Assembly: GCF_018138715.1 (NCBI RefSeq)
Contig: NZ_JAGSHX010000006.1
Span: 5,890,001-5,954,000 of the forward strand
Direction of reading: 5' to 3'
From: Streptomyces asiaticus
Lineage (GTDB): Bacteria; Actinomycetota; Actinomycetes; Streptomycetales; Streptomycetaceae
DNA length: 64,000 nucleotides
Shown: piece by piece, positions 50,162-60,130 of the stretch
Layout: each line of letters opens with the position of its first letter
How positions within the stretch are numbered: position 1 is the first letter of the stretch
Made by a program: the position numbers and the translations under genes
Notes under the pieces: generated by a model
Seen by the model: only the letters and a program-made list of their open reading frames with translations
The model's database searches: none
Told to the model about the DNA's origin: nothing

Positions 50162-53100
50162 GTGAGCTCCTCCCCCTCGTCCCTTCCGCGGCAGCGGCAG
50201 GCACGGCAGCCGTCCTCACGGCAGTCGGCCCAGGGCGTCTACCGCCTGCTCCGTCAGCGGCCGCAGCCAGGTGCCCTTCCTGTCCTGGACGCACGGCAGC
50301 GCGCTGTGGTTGAGCATCGGGGCGGTCCTTTGCTGGTGCTCGCCGGGCCCGGCACGGGCAAGACGACGACGCTCGTGGAGGCGGTGGCCCGCCGGGTGCG
50401 CGAGGGCGCGGATCCCGAGCGGCTGCTCGTGCTCACCTTCAGCCGTAAGGCGGCCGTCGAACTGCGCGACCGCATGTCCGCGCGCCTGGGCGGCGCGAGC
50501 GCCCCGCGGGCCACGACCTTCCACTCCTATTGCTACGCCCTGGTCCGCGCCCACCAGGACGTCGACCTCTTCGTGGATCCGCTGCGGCTGCTCTCCGGAC
50601 CGGAACAGGACGTCGTGGTCCGGGAGCTGCTCGCCGGTCAGGCCGAGCTGGCGAGCGAGGGCCGGGCCTTCGTCCGCTGGCCGGACGACCTGCGCGCCTG
50701 CCTGACCACGCGGGGCTTCGCCGACGAGGTGCGCGCGGTGCTGGCCCGCAGCCGGGAGCTGGGCCTCGGCCCACGGTCGCTGGGGGAGTTCGCCGAGCGC
50801 ACCGGTCGCCCCGACTGGTCCGCCGCGGCCGGCTTCCTCGCCGAGTACCTCGACGTCCTGGACGCCCAGGGGGTGCTGGACTACGCGGAGCTGGTGCACC
50901 GCGCGGTGCTGCTCGCCGGTCGGCCGGAGGTCGCGGCCGAGCTGGCGGGGCGGTACGACGCGGTGTTCGTCGACGAGTACCAGGACACCGACGTGGCCCA
51001 GGGGCGGCTGCTGCGGGCGCTCGCGGGCGGCGGCAGGACCCTGCTCGCCTTCGGTGACCCCGATCAGTCGATCTACGCCTTCCGCGGCGCCGACGTGGGC
51101 GGCATCCTCCGGTTCCGCGAGGACTTCCCGCGGCTGGACGGGCGGCCCGCCGACATGGAGGTCCTCACCGTCTCCCGGCGCTCGGGGGCCGCCCTGCTCG
51201 CGGCCACCCGGCAGATCACCGCCCGGATGCCGCTCACCCGGCTGCCCGCGCGAGCCGTAAGGGCGCACCGGGAGCTCGCGGCCACCCGCGACGGCGGCCG
51301 CGTCGAGGCGTACACGTACCCCACAGCGGGCGCCGAGCTCGACAACGTGGCCGACATCCTGCGCCGCGCCCATCTGGAGGACGGGGTGCCTTGGCGCGAG
51401 ATGGCCGTCCTGGTGCGCGCCGGGGGGCGCTCGATTCCCGGTGTGCGCCGGGCGCTCACCTCGGCGGGAGTCCCCGTCGAGGTGGACGGCGATGACATCC
51501 CGCTGCGCCATGAGCCCGCCGTGGCCCCCCTGCTGACGGCGCTGCGGGTGGCCGCCACGGCCGCGCTGCCGGACAGCGGCGGGCTGTCCGCGGTCCTCGG
51601 TGTCGAGACCGCCCTGACCCTGCTCGCCTCGCCCCTCGGCGGTATGGACGCCGCCGATCTGCGCCGCCTGGGCCGTGCGCTGCGCGAGGAGGAGCGGTCG
51701 GCCGGGCGGGCGGTGCCGCGCCCCTCCGACGTCCTGCTCGCCGAGGCACTCGCCGAACCGGAGCGGCTGGCCGTCCACGACCCGGCGTACGCGCGCGGCG
51801 CCCAGAACCTCGGGCGGCTGCTGCGCACGGCCCAGGAGGCGCTGGCCCGGGGCGGCACCGCCGAACAGGCGCTGTGGGGGCTGTGGGACGGCACCGCCTG
51901 GCCCGGCCGCCTGGAGCGGGCCGCCCAGCGCGGCGGCACCGCCGGGCGGAACGCGGACCGCGACCTGGACGCGGTGTGCGCGCTGTTCGAGACCGCCGCG
52001 CGCGCCGAGGAGCGCACCGGCGGCCGCGGCGCCCTCAACTTCCTGGAGGAGATCGACGCCCAGGACATAGCGGCCGACACCCTCTCCCGCCGGATGGTCC
52101 GCCCCGACGCCGTACGGCTGATGACCGCTCACCGCTCCAAGGGGCTCGAATGGGCCCTGGTGGTCGTCGCCGGGGTGCAGGAGGGGCTGTGGCCCGATCT
52201 GCGGCGGCGCGGTTCGCTCCTGGAGGCCGACCGGATCGGCCGGGACGGGCTGGCCGAGCCGCTGCCGCCGGGCGCGCTGCTGGCCGAGGAGCGGCGGCTG
52301 TTCTATGTGGCGGCGACGCGCGCCAAGCAGCGGCTCGTGGTCACCGCCGTCAAGGCCGCCTCCGAGGACGGGGACCAGCCCTCCCGCTTCCTCGCCGAGC
52401 TGGGCGTCCCGCCCACCGACGTCACCCACCGGCCGCGCCGCCCGCTGTCCGTCGCCGCGCTCGTCGCCGAGCTGCGCGCCACCACCGTCGACCCGGACGC
52501 CTCGGAGACGCTGCGGGACGCCGCCGCGCGCCGGCTGGCGCGGCTCGCGGCGCTGCGCGACGAGGAGGGCCGCCCGCTGGTCCCGGCCGCCCACCCCTAC
52601 CGCTGGTGGGGGCTGTACGAGCCGACGCACAGCGAGGTCCCGCTGCGCGACCGGGACCGGCCCGTGGCGCTGTCCGGCAGCGCGCTCGACCAGCTCGTCA
52701 ACACCTGCTCGCTCCAGTGGTTCCTGGGGCGCGAGGTGAAGGCGGACGCGCCCTCGACGGCCGCCCAGGGCTTCGGCAACGTCGTGCACGTCCTGGCCGA
52801 CGAGGTCGCCTCCGGCCGCACCCCGGCCGATCTCGCGGTCCTCATGGAGCGCCTGGACTCCGTATGGGACGCGCTCGCCTTCGACGCCCCCTGGAAGTCA
52901 CGGCAGGAGAAGGAGCAGGCACGGGCGGCCCTGGAGCGCTTCCTGCGGTGGCATGTGATGGAGCGCGGCGGCCGCACCCCGGTCGCCACCGAGCACTCCT
53001 TCGACGTCACGCTCGAAGCCGACGTCTACAAGGTGCGCATCCGCGGCAGCATGGACCGCGTCGAGACGGACGAGCGGGGGCGCGCCTATGTGGTCGACTT

Positions 53101-53464
53101 CAAGACCGGTAAGCAGGCCGTGACCCGCGGCGATGTCGAGCACCACCCCCAGCTGGCGGTCTATCAGCTGGCGGTGCGCGAGGGCGCCGTGGACGACGTC
53201 TTCGACGGCGGGCGGCCCGAGCCGGGCGGCGCGGAGCTCGTCCAGCTGCGGCAGGGCGCCGCCAAGAAGGACGGCGGCGACGACGTCCCCAAGGTCCAGG
53301 CCCAGGAGGCGCCGGACGGGGAGTGGGTGGGGCAGCTGCTCGCCACCGCGGCCGGGCGCGTCCTGGACGAGCGGTTCGCCCCGAGCACGGGCGACCACTG
53401 CGAGCGCTGCGCCTTCCGAAGCGCGTGCAGCGCGCGGGCGGAGGGGCGCCATGTGGTCGAGTGA
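50162..53464 (+). CDS. adnA: AdnA-like helicase-nuclease subunit (UvrD family plus PD-(D/E)XK nuclease with Fe-S)
   Basis: 1100 residues. Processes double-strand breaks with AdnB by unwinding and resecting ends. Helicase motifs: LVLAGPGTGKTTTLVEAVA (Lys67), VLTFSRKAAVELRDRM (Ia), VFVDEYQDTDVAQ (Asp271-Asp275), LAFGDPDQSIYAFRGAD and LMTAHRSKGLEWALVVVAGV. The C-terminal nuclease has VVDFKTGKQAVTRGDVEHHP (Asp979, Lys981) and the Fe-S cysteines Cys849, Cys1080, Cys1083 and Cys1089 (CERCAFRSAC), the AddB/AdnA pattern. It is the first of the pair, as Rv3202c is in M. tuberculosis. GTG 50162 has AGGA 13 bases upstream, a weak site. Confidence 0.92.
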   Translation: MSSSPSSLPRQRQARQPSSRQSAQGVYRLLRQRPQPGALPVLDARQRAVVEHRGGPLLVLAGPGTGKTTTLVEAVARRVREGADPERLLVLTFSRKAAVELRDRMSARLGGASAPRATTFHSYCYALVRAHQDVDLFVDPLRLLSGPEQDVVVRELLAGQAELASEGRAFVRWPDDLRACLTTRGFADEVRAVLARSRELGLGPRSLGEFAERTGRPDWSAAAGFLAEYLDVLDAQGVLDYAELVHRAVLLAGRPEVAAELAGRYDAVFVDEYQDTDVAQGRLLRALAGGGRTLLAFGDPDQSIYAFRGADVGGILRFREDFPRLDGRPADMEVLTVSRRSGAALLAATRQITARMPLTRLPARAVRAHRELAATRDGGRVEAYTYPTAGAELDNVADILRRAHLEDGVPWREMAVLVRAGGRSIPGVRRALTSAGVPVEVDGDDIPLRHEPAVAPLLTALRVAATAALPDSGGLSAVLGVETALTLLASPLGGMDAADLRRLGRALREEERSAGRAVPRPSDVLLAEALAEPERLAVHDPAYARGAQNLGRLLRTAQEALARGGTAEQALWGLWDGTAWPGRLERAAQRGGTAGRNADRDLDAVCALFETAARAEERTGGRGALNFLEEIDAQDIAADTLSRRMVRPDAVRLMTAHRSKGLEWALVVVAGVQEGLWPDLRRRGSLLEADRIGRDGLAEPLPPGALLAEERRLFYVAATRAKQRLVVTAVKAASEDGDQPSRFLAELGVPPTDVTHRPRRPLSVAALVAELRATTVDPDASETLRDAAARRLARLAALRDEEGRPLVPAAHPYRWWGLYEPTHSEVPLRDRDRPVALSGSALDQLVNTCSLQWFLGREVKADAPSTAAQGFGNVVHVLADEVASGRTPADLAVLMERLDSVWDALAFDAPWKSRQEKEQARAALERFLRWHVMERGGRTPVATEHSFDVTLEADVYKVRIRGSMDRVETDERGRAYVVDFKTGKQAVTRGDVEHHPQLAVYQLAVREGAVDDVFDGGRPEPGGAELVQLRQGAAKKDGGDDVPKVQAQEAPDGEWVGQLLATAAGRVLDERFAPSTGDHCERCAFRSACSARAEGRHVVE

Positions 53465-53613
53465 CGCCGTCGCGTACGGGGTTGGGGCGGCGCGGCACGG
53501 GGCTGGAGCGGCGCGGCACCGGGTTGACGCCATGGCCCGTCGAGCCGTGAGCCCGGGGCGGCTGTCGACCGGCGCGGCGGGGCGTGTCGGTGGGCACCGA
53601 TAGCCTCACTGGA

Positions 53614-56600
53614 GTGTCAGCCCGCATCACCGATCCCGAGGAGCTCAAGGAACTCCTCGGGATCCCGTTCACCCCGGAGCAGGTGGCGTGCATCACCGCA
53701 CCGCCCGCCCCGCAGGTGATCGTCGCCGGGGCGGGCTCCGGCAAGACCACGGTGATGGCCGCCCGTGTCGTCTGGCTGGTCGGAACCGGACAGGTCGCGC
53801 CCGACCGGGTGCTCGGCCTCACCTTCACCAACAAGGCCGCCGGAGAGCTGGCGGAGCGCGTCCGTAAGGCCCTCGTCACGGCGGGCATCGTGGACCCGGA
53901 CCCGGATCCGGGCGCCACCGAGGAGGCCCCGGGCGAGCCCGTCATCTCCACGTACCACGCGTTCGCGGGACAGTTGCTCAAGGACCACGGGCTGCGCGTC
54001 GGCCTCGAACCGAGCGCCCGGCTGCTCGCCGACGCCACCCGCTTCCAGCTCGCCGCGCGCGTCCTGCGCTCCGCCCCCGGCCCGTATCCGGCACTCACCC
54101 GCCCCTTCGCCGACCTGGTCACCGATCTGCTCGCGCTCGACGCCGAGCTCGCCGAGCACCTCGTCCCCACCGGGCGGCTGCGCGCGTACGACACCGAGCT
54201 GCTGCGGACGCTGGAGGGCACGCGGCTCACCAACGAGGCGCTGCGCAAGGTGCCCGAGGCCGCCCGCGCCCGCCAGGAGCTGCTGGGCCTGGTCGAGGCG
54301 TACCGCGAGGAGAAGCGCCGCCGCGATCTGCTCGACTTCGGCGACCAGATCGCCCATTCGGCCACCCTGGCCCTGGACCACCCGGAGGTCGGCCGGATCC
54401 TGCGCGAGCAGTTCACGGTCGTGCTGCTCGACGAGTACCAGGACACCTCCGTCGCCCAGCGGCTGCTGCTGTCCGGCCTCTTCGGCGGCGGCACCGGACA
54501 CCCCGTCACCGCCGTCGGCGACCCCTGTCAGGCCATCTACGGCTGGCGCGGCGCCTCCGTGGCCAACCTGGACGACTTCCCCGAGCACTTCCCGCACGCC
54601 GACGGCCGCCCGGCCGAGCGTTTCGCGCTCAGCGAGAACCGGCGCAGCGGCGGCCGCCTCCTGGACCTCGCCAACGGGCTGGCCGCCCCGCTGCGCGCCA
54701 TGCACGAGGGCGTCGAGGCGCTGCGCCCCGCGCCCGGCGCCGAGCGGGACGGGGCGGTGCGCTGCGCGCTGCTGCCCACCCACGCCGAGGAGCTGGCCTG
54801 GCTCGCCGACTCCATCGCCCACCTGGTGCGCACCGGCACCCCGCCCGGTGAGATCGCGGTGCTGTGCCGTACGGCGGGTGACTTCGCGCAGATCCAGGGC
54901 GCGTTGGTGGAGCGGGACGTTCCGGTGGAGGTGGTGGGCCTCTCGGGGCTGCTGCATCTGCCGGAGGTGGCCGATCTGGTGGCGGTCTGCGAGGTCCTCC
55001 AGGACCCGGGGGCCAACGCCGCGCTGGTCCGTCTGCTCACCGGGCCGCGCTGGCGGATCGGCCCCCGCGACCTCGCGCTGCTCGGCCGCCGCGCCCGTGC
55101 GCTGGTCTCTTACGGCGGGCCGGACGGGGCGGAGGACGATCCGGACCGACGGCTCGCCGAGGCCGTCGAGGGCACCGACCCCGCCGAGGTGATCTCCCTC
55201 GCCGACGCCCTCGACACCTTCCTGGAGGCGGGCGGCGGCCCGGACGACGGGCTGCCCTTCTCGGCCGAGGCACGGGTCCGGTTCGCCCGGCTCGCCGCCG
55301 AACTCCGCGAGCTGCGCCGCTCGCTGGCCGATCCGCTGATGGACGTCCTCCACCGGGTCCTGGCCACCACGGGTCTCGAGGTCGAGCTGTCCGCCTCACC
55401 GCACGCCCTGGCCGCGCGCCGCCGCGAGACCCTCGGCAACTTCCTGGACGTCGCGGCCGCCTTCGCGGGCCGGGAGGGCGGCGCGGCCGTGGACGGCGAG
55501 GCCACGCTTCAGGGCTTCCTCGGCTTTCTGCGCACCGCCGCGCAGTACGAGAAGGGGCTCGACAACGCCCTGCCCGGCGGCGAGAACACGGTCAAGGTGC
55601 TCACCGCCCACAAGGCCAAGGGGCTGGAGTGGGATGTGGTGGCGGTGCCGGGGCTGGTCGCCAAGCAGTTCCCGAGCGAACAGTCCCGCGAGTCCTGGAC
55701 GGCGAACGCCAAGGTGCTGCCGCACGAGCTGCGCGGGGACGCGCGGACCCTCCCGGACGTCACCGCCTGGGACAGCAAGGGGATCGCGGCCTTCAAGGAC
55801 GCCATGAAGGGGCATCAGCGGACCGAGGAGCTGCGGCTGGGCTATGTGACCTTCACCCGGCCGCGCTCGCTGCTGCTCGGCTCCGGCCACTGGTGGGGCC
55901 CCACCCAGAAGCGTCCGCGCGGCCCGTCGGGCTTCCTGGACGCGCTGCGCGAGCACTGCGAGGCGGGGTACGGCGAGATCGAGGCATGGGCCGAACCGCC
56001 GGAGGAGGGCGCGGAGAACCCGGCCCTGCGGCAGTCGGCGGCCGACCGGGCCTGGCCGCTTCCGCTGGACCCGGCCGCGCTGCGCCACCGGCGCCGCGCC
56101 GCCGATGTGGTGCTCGCCCATCTGGCGCGCATCGAGACGGCCGGGGAGGAGCCGGCCGCGCGGGACGAGGCGCGCCCTTCGGCGGACGGGGACCCCTTTC
56201 CGGAGCCCCCGGAGGAGCTCGAACCCCTGGAGGACCCGGAGTGGCCCGAGCCTCCGGAGGGTCCTTACGGTTCGTACGAGGACGAGCCGTACGACGACGC
56301 ACCGCCCCCGGGCCCTTACGACGCACCGCCCCCCGACCCTCACGGCGCGCCGGGACCTGGCGCACCGGAGACCGATGTGTCCGAAATCACGTCAGAACCG
56401 GCCGCGGACGAGCCGACGCCCGAGGAGGCCCGGCTGATCGGGTCCTGGGACCGCGATCTGGACGCGCTCGCCGGGGAGCTGCGCCGGGCCCGCGAGACCG
56501 TGCACGAGGTGCCCCTGCCGGGCACGCTCACCGCCTCCCAGCTGCTGCGCCTCGCCGCCGACCCGGACGGCTTCGCACGGGAGCTGGCCCGCCCCATGCC

Positions 56601-57294
56601 CCGGCCGCCGCGCCCCGCCGCGCGGCGCGGCACCCGCTTCCACGCCTGGGTCGAGTCGCGGTTCGAGGCGCTGCCGCTGCCCTTCCTCGGCCCGGACGAG
56701 CTGCCGGGCGGCGAGGACGACGAGGCGGAGATCGCCGACGAGCGGGATCTGACCGCGCTCAAGGAGGCGTTCGCCCGCACGCCGTACGCCCGTCGCACCC
56801 CTTACCGCGTGGAGGTGCCGGTCCAGCTGACCCTGGCGGGCCGCACCATCCGCGGCCGGATCGACGCGGTGTACCGCGAGTCGGGTACGGGCCCCGACGA
56901 CGGCCCGCGCTACGAGATCGTCGACTGGAAGACCGGCCGCTCCCAGGACGCCGACCCGCTCCAGCTGGCCATCTACCGCGTCGCGTGGGCCGAACAGCAC
57001 GGGCTGCCCCTGTCGGCGGTCACGGCGGCCTTCGTGTACGTACGCAGCGGTGAGGTGGTCCGCCCCGCCGGGCTGCCCGGCCGGGCCGGGCTCGAGCGCG
57101 TCCTGCTCGGGGAGCCGGGGGACGCGGACGTCGGCGGGGACGGGGATGTCGACGGGGACGTGGCCATTGGCCGGGACGGAGACGGGGACGTCGGAAGGGA
57201 CGGAGACGCGGACATCGGCTGGGACGGAGACGCGGATACGACCGGAAATGACCGTATCGACGCCGGAACCGTCACCGAGAGCGAGCGCACCTGA
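53614..57294 (+). CDS. adnB: AdnB-like helicase-nuclease subunit with unusual acidic repeats
   Basis: 1226 residues from GTG 53614; TAGCCT nine bases upstream suggests possible leaderless initiation, and a GTG at 53584 is an alternative. Motifs: IVAGAGSGKTTVMAARVVWL (Lys44), LGLTFTNKAAGELAERV, VLLDEYQDTSVAQRLLL (Asp273), VGDPCQAIYGWRGAS and VKVLTAHKAKGLEWDVV. The nuclease shows YEIVDWKTGRSQDADPLQLA (Asp1107). A Pro/Glu/Asp-rich linker lies at about 845-930. The last 60 residues are repeats of Gly-Asp (GDGDVDGDVAIGRDGDGDVG), not expected in AdnB. It is longer than Rv3201c mainly through these two regions. Confidence 0.92.
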   Translation: MSARITDPEELKELLGIPFTPEQVACITAPPAPQVIVAGAGSGKTTVMAARVVWLVGTGQVAPDRVLGLTFTNKAAGELAERVRKALVTAGIVDPDPDPGATEEAPGEPVISTYHAFAGQLLKDHGLRVGLEPSARLLADATRFQLAARVLRSAPGPYPALTRPFADLVTDLLALDAELAEHLVPTGRLRAYDTELLRTLEGTRLTNEALRKVPEAARARQELLGLVEAYREEKRRRDLLDFGDQIAHSATLALDHPEVGRILREQFTVVLLDEYQDTSVAQRLLLSGLFGGGTGHPVTAVGDPCQAIYGWRGASVANLDDFPEHFPHADGRPAERFALSENRRSGGRLLDLANGLAAPLRAMHEGVEALRPAPGAERDGAVRCALLPTHAEELAWLADSIAHLVRTGTPPGEIAVLCRTAGDFAQIQGALVERDVPVEVVGLSGLLHLPEVADLVAVCEVLQDPGANAALVRLLTGPRWRIGPRDLALLGRRARALVSYGGPDGAEDDPDRRLAEAVEGTDPAEVISLADALDTFLEAGGGPDDGLPFSAEARVRFARLAAELRELRRSLADPLMDVLHRVLATTGLEVELSASPHALAARRRETLGNFLDVAAAFAGREGGAAVDGEATLQGFLGFLRTAAQYEKGLDNALPGGENTVKVLTAHKAKGLEWDVVAVPGLVAKQFPSEQSRESWTANAKVLPHELRGDARTLPDVTAWDSKGIAAFKDAMKGHQRTEELRLGYVTFTRPRSLLLGSGHWWGPTQKRPRGPSGFLDALREHCEAGYGEIEAWAEPPEEGAENPALRQSAADRAWPLPLDPAALRHRRRAADVVLAHLARIETAGEEPAARDEARPSADGDPFPEPPEELEPLEDPEWPEPPEGPYGSYEDEPYDDAPPPGPYDAPPPDPHGAPGPGAPETDVSEITSEPAADEPTPEEARLIGSWDRDLDALAGELRRARETVHEVPLPGTLTASQLLRLAADPDGFARELARPMPRPPRPAARRGTRFHAWVESRFEALPLPFLGPDELPGGEDDEAEIADERDLTALKEAFARTPYARRTPYRVEVPVQLTLAGRTIRGRIDAVYRESGTGPDDGPRYEIVDWKTGRSQDADPLQLAIYRVAWAEQHGLPLSAVTAAFVYVRSGEVVRPAGLPGRAGLERVLLGEPGDADVGGDGDVDGDVAIGRDGDGDVGRDGDADIGWDGDADTTGNDRIDAGTVTESERT

Positions 57295-57348
57295 GCGGCC
57301 CGGAGGCCCCCGCCCTCGCCCGGCCGCGGGCCGGATAGGCTCACATGC

Positions 57349-58752
57349 ATGAGCAACACCCCGGACACGGACAACGCCGTCCGCGCCTTTGTGGACGGCC
57401 ATCGCGCCGCCTTCCTCGCCGAGCTCTCCGAGTGGCTGCGCATCCCGTCCGTATCCGCCGACCCCGCCCGCGCCGAGGACGTCCGGCGTGGCGCCCAGTG
57501 GCTCAGGGACCACCTGGCCGCCACGGGCTTCCCGGTGACTGAGATATGGGACACACCAGGCGCCCCGGCCGTGTTCGCCGAATGGCCGTCCGGTGATCCC
57601 GACGCCCTTACGGTGCTCGTCTACGGCCACCACGACGTCCAGCCCGCCGACCGCGCGGACGGCTGGCGCACCGACCCCTTCGAGCCCCTCATCGAGGACG
57701 GGAGGCTCTACGCCCGCGGCGCCGCCGACGACAAGGGGCAGGTCCTCTTCCACACCCTGGGGATACGGGCGCACCTGGCCGTTACCGGCCGTGCCGCGCC
57801 CGCGGTGAACCTCAAGCTGCTGATCGAGGGCGAGGAGGAGTCCGGCTCCCCGCACTTCCCCGAGCTGGTCCGCGCGCACGCCGACCGGCTGGCCTGCGAC
57901 ACCGTGATCGTCTCCGACACCGGGATGTGGTCCGAGGACACCCCGACCGTCTGCACCGGTATGCGGGGCCTCGTCGAGTGCCAGATCGACCTCCACGGCC
58001 CCGGCCAGGACATCCACTCCGGCTCCTTCGGCGGCGCGGTCCCCAACCCGGCCACCGAGGCCGCCCGGCTGGCCGCCGCGCTGCACGACGACGACCGTAA
58101 GGTGGCGATCCCCGGCTTCTACGACGGCGTCGTGGGGCTGACCGACCGTGAGCGCGAGCTCTTCGCCGAGCTGCCCTTCGACGAGGCGGGCTGGCTGCGG
58201 ACCGCGCATTCACGGGCCACGCTCGGCGAGGCCGGGTACTCCACCCTGGAGCGGATCTGGGCCCGTCCGACCGCCGAGGTCAACGGCATCGGCGGGGGCT
58301 ACCAGGGGCCGGGCGGAAAGACCATCGTGCCCTCGGCCGCCCAGCTGAAGCTGTCCTTCCGGCTGGTGGCGGGCCAGGACGTGGAGAAGACCCAGTCGGC
58401 CGTGCGAGACTGGGTCGCCGCCCAGCTCCCGGCCGGGATCCGCCATGAGATCACCTTTTGGGGCGCCACCCGCCCCTGTCTGACCCCGCTGGACCACCCC
58501 GCGCTCCAGTCGCTCGTCCGCGCCATGGGGCGCGTCTTCGGCCAGGAGGTCCGCTTCACCCGCGAGGGCGGATCGGGCCCCGCCGCCGATCTCCAGGACA
58601 TCCTCGGCGCTCCGGTGCTCTTCCTGGGCATCTCGGTGCCGTCCGACGGCTGGCACGCACCCAACGAGAAGGTCGAACTCGGCCTGCTCATGAAGGGCGC
58701 CGAGACGGCTGCCCACCTCTGGGCCGATCTCGCCGAGAATGGACGGAATTAG
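57349..58752 (+). CDS. M20-family dipeptidase
   Basis: 467 residues from ATG 57349; TAGGCT eight to nine bases upstream implies a leaderless transcript. Metal site: VYGHHDVQPADRADGW (His94, Asp96), YARGAADDKGQVL (bridging Asp), LIEGEEESGSPHF (general base Glu) and SDTGMW. The lid domain contains GQDIHSGSFGGAVPNPATEA. C-terminal GGSGPAADLQDILGAPVLFL and SDGWHAPNEKVEL carry the last His. The pattern is that of carnosinase-like/PepV dipeptidases. It stands alone between adnB and nudC. Confidence 0.92.
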   Translation: MSNTPDTDNAVRAFVDGHRAAFLAELSEWLRIPSVSADPARAEDVRRGAQWLRDHLAATGFPVTEIWDTPGAPAVFAEWPSGDPDALTVLVYGHHDVQPADRADGWRTDPFEPLIEDGRLYARGAADDKGQVLFHTLGIRAHLAVTGRAAPAVNLKLLIEGEEESGSPHFPELVRAHADRLACDTVIVSDTGMWSEDTPTVCTGMRGLVECQIDLHGPGQDIHSGSFGGAVPNPATEAARLAAALHDDDRKVAIPGFYDGVVGLTDRERELFAELPFDEAGWLRTAHSRATLGEAGYSTLERIWARPTAEVNGIGGGYQGPGGKTIVPSAAQLKLSFRLVAGQDVEKTQSAVRDWVAAQLPAGIRHEITFWGATRPCLTPLDHPALQSLVRAMGRVFGQEVRFTREGGSGPAADLQDILGAPVLFLGISVPSDGWHAPNEKVELGLLMKGAETAAHLWADLAENGRN

Positions 58753-58803
58753 CTTGCTCTGTTATGTGAACCACCCATTGCTCTGGGGGAGTTGGAAGCA
58801 GCC

Positions 58804-59739
58804 GTGACCACCTCGACCGACCACGCCACCGACCGGCCGATCACGCTCAGCGCGCCGAGCGGCATCGACCGCTCCGCGCACCACCGCTTGGACGAGGCGT
58901 GGCTGGCCGCCGCGTGGAGCCACCCGACGACGCGCGTCTTCGTGGTCTCCGGCGGCCAGGCCCTGGTCGACGACGCCCCGGACGGCCGCACCGAACTCGT
59001 CATGACCCCGTCCTTCGAGGCCCCGCCCACCGAGAACCACCGCTACTTCCTGGGCACCGACGAGGAGGGCGTGCGCTACTTCGCGCTCCAGAAGGACTCC
59101 CTGCCGGGGCGGATGGACCAGTCGGCACGCCCCGCCGGGCTGCGCGAGGCGGGCGCGCTGCTGTCCGAGCGCGACGCGGGGCTGCTGGTGCACGCGGTCG
59201 CGCTGGAGAACTGGCAGCGGCTGCACCGCTTCTGCTCACGCTGCGGTCAGCGCACGGTGATCGCGGCGGCGGGCCATATCCGCCGCTGCTCGGCGTGCGG
59301 GGCCGAGCACTACCCGCGCACCGACCCCGCCGTGATCATGCTGGTGAAGGACGATCAGGACCGGGCGCTGCTGGGGCGCCAGGTGCACTGGCCGGAGGGG
59401 CGCTTCTCGACGCTGGCGGGCTTCGTGGAGCCGGGCGAGTCGATCGAGCAGGCCGTGGTCCGCGAGGTGGCGGAGGAGGCGGGTGTCACGGTCGGCGAGG
59501 TCGAGTACGTGGCCAGTCAGCCGTGGCCGTTCCCGTCCAGCCTGATGCTCGGCTTCATGGCCCGGGCCACGTCCTCCCGGATCCAGGTGGACGGGGAGGA
59601 GATCCACGAGGCGCGCTGGTTCTCCCGGGACGACCTGCGGGCCGCGATCGAGTCCGGGGAGGTCCTGCCTCCCTCCGGAATCTCGATCGCGGCCCGGCTG
59701 ATCGAGCTCTGGTACGGCGAGCCGCTGCCGCGGGGCTGA
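58804..59739 (+). CDS. nudC: NADH pyrophosphatase/NAD-capped RNA hydrolase NudC
   Basis: 311 residues from GTG 58804, with GGGGAG 12 bases upstream; a TTG at 58792 is possible. A four-Cys zinc ribbon (FCSRCGQRT ... RRCSACGAEHYPR) precedes the Nudix domain with GFVEPGESIEQAVVREVAEE AG (GX5EX7REUXEEXG) and the family-specific SQPWPFPSSLMLGF. The enzyme hydrolyses NAD(H) to NMN(H) and AMP and in other bacteria removes NAD caps from RNA 5' ends. Rv3199c holds the same place near uvrD2. Confidence 0.94.
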   Translation: MTTSTDHATDRPITLSAPSGIDRSAHHRLDEAWLAAAWSHPTTRVFVVSGGQALVDDAPDGRTELVMTPSFEAPPTENHRYFLGTDEEGVRYFALQKDSLPGRMDQSARPAGLREAGALLSERDAGLLVHAVALENWQRLHRFCSRCGQRTVIAAAGHIRRCSACGAEHYPRTDPAVIMLVKDDQDRALLGRQVHWPEGRFSTLAGFVEPGESIEQAVVREVAEEAGVTVGEVEYVASQPWPFPSSLMLGFMARATSSRIQVDGEEIHEARWFSRDDLRAAIESGEVLPPSGISIAARLIELWYGEPLPRG

Positions 59740-59740
59740 G

Positions 59741-59983
59741 TCAGGCCCCGACCTTGGCCTTGACCTGCGCCAGGGACGGGTTGGTCAGGGTTGACCCATC
59801 GGGGAAGAGGACGGTCGGCACGGTCTGGTTGCCACCGTTCGCCTTCTCGACGAAGGCCGCGGACTCCGGGTCCTGCTCGATGTTGATCTCGGTGTAGGCG
59901 ATGCCCTCGCGGTCCATCTGCCCCTTCAGGCGTCGGCAGTAGCCGCACCAGGTGGTGCTGTACATCGTCACAGTGCCGGACAT
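59741..59983 (-). CDS. mrx1: Mycoredoxin (Mrx1-like glutaredoxin)
   Basis: 80 residues from ATG 59981-59983, with AAGGAG about 11 bases upstream. TVTMYSTTWCGYCRRLKGQM holds the active site Cys13-Gly-Tyr-Cys16; NQTVPTVLFPDGSTLTNPS is the cis-Pro loop. It reduces mycothiol mixed disulfides on proteins. Actinobacteria use mycothiol instead of glutathione. The gene (Rv3198A in M. tuberculosis) lies between nudC and uvrD2 on the opposite strand, converging with nudC with only one base between stops. Confidence 0.95.
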   Translation of the reverse strand: MSGTVTMYSTTWCGYCRRLKGQMDREGIAYTEINIEQDPESAAFVEKANGGNQTVPTVLFPDGSTLTNPSLAQVKAKVGA

Positions 59984-60130
59984 CGGTCTTCGCTCTCCTT
60001 GGGGTCGTGGTGGGTGGGCAGAAGGTGAACGCACACCCTCCGCCGGTCATTCCCGGATTCATATGACCGGAGGGCCACGGCTGTGGACAACCGGCATCGG
60101 GCGTCTCAGGGGACCTGGCAGCATGGCGGG

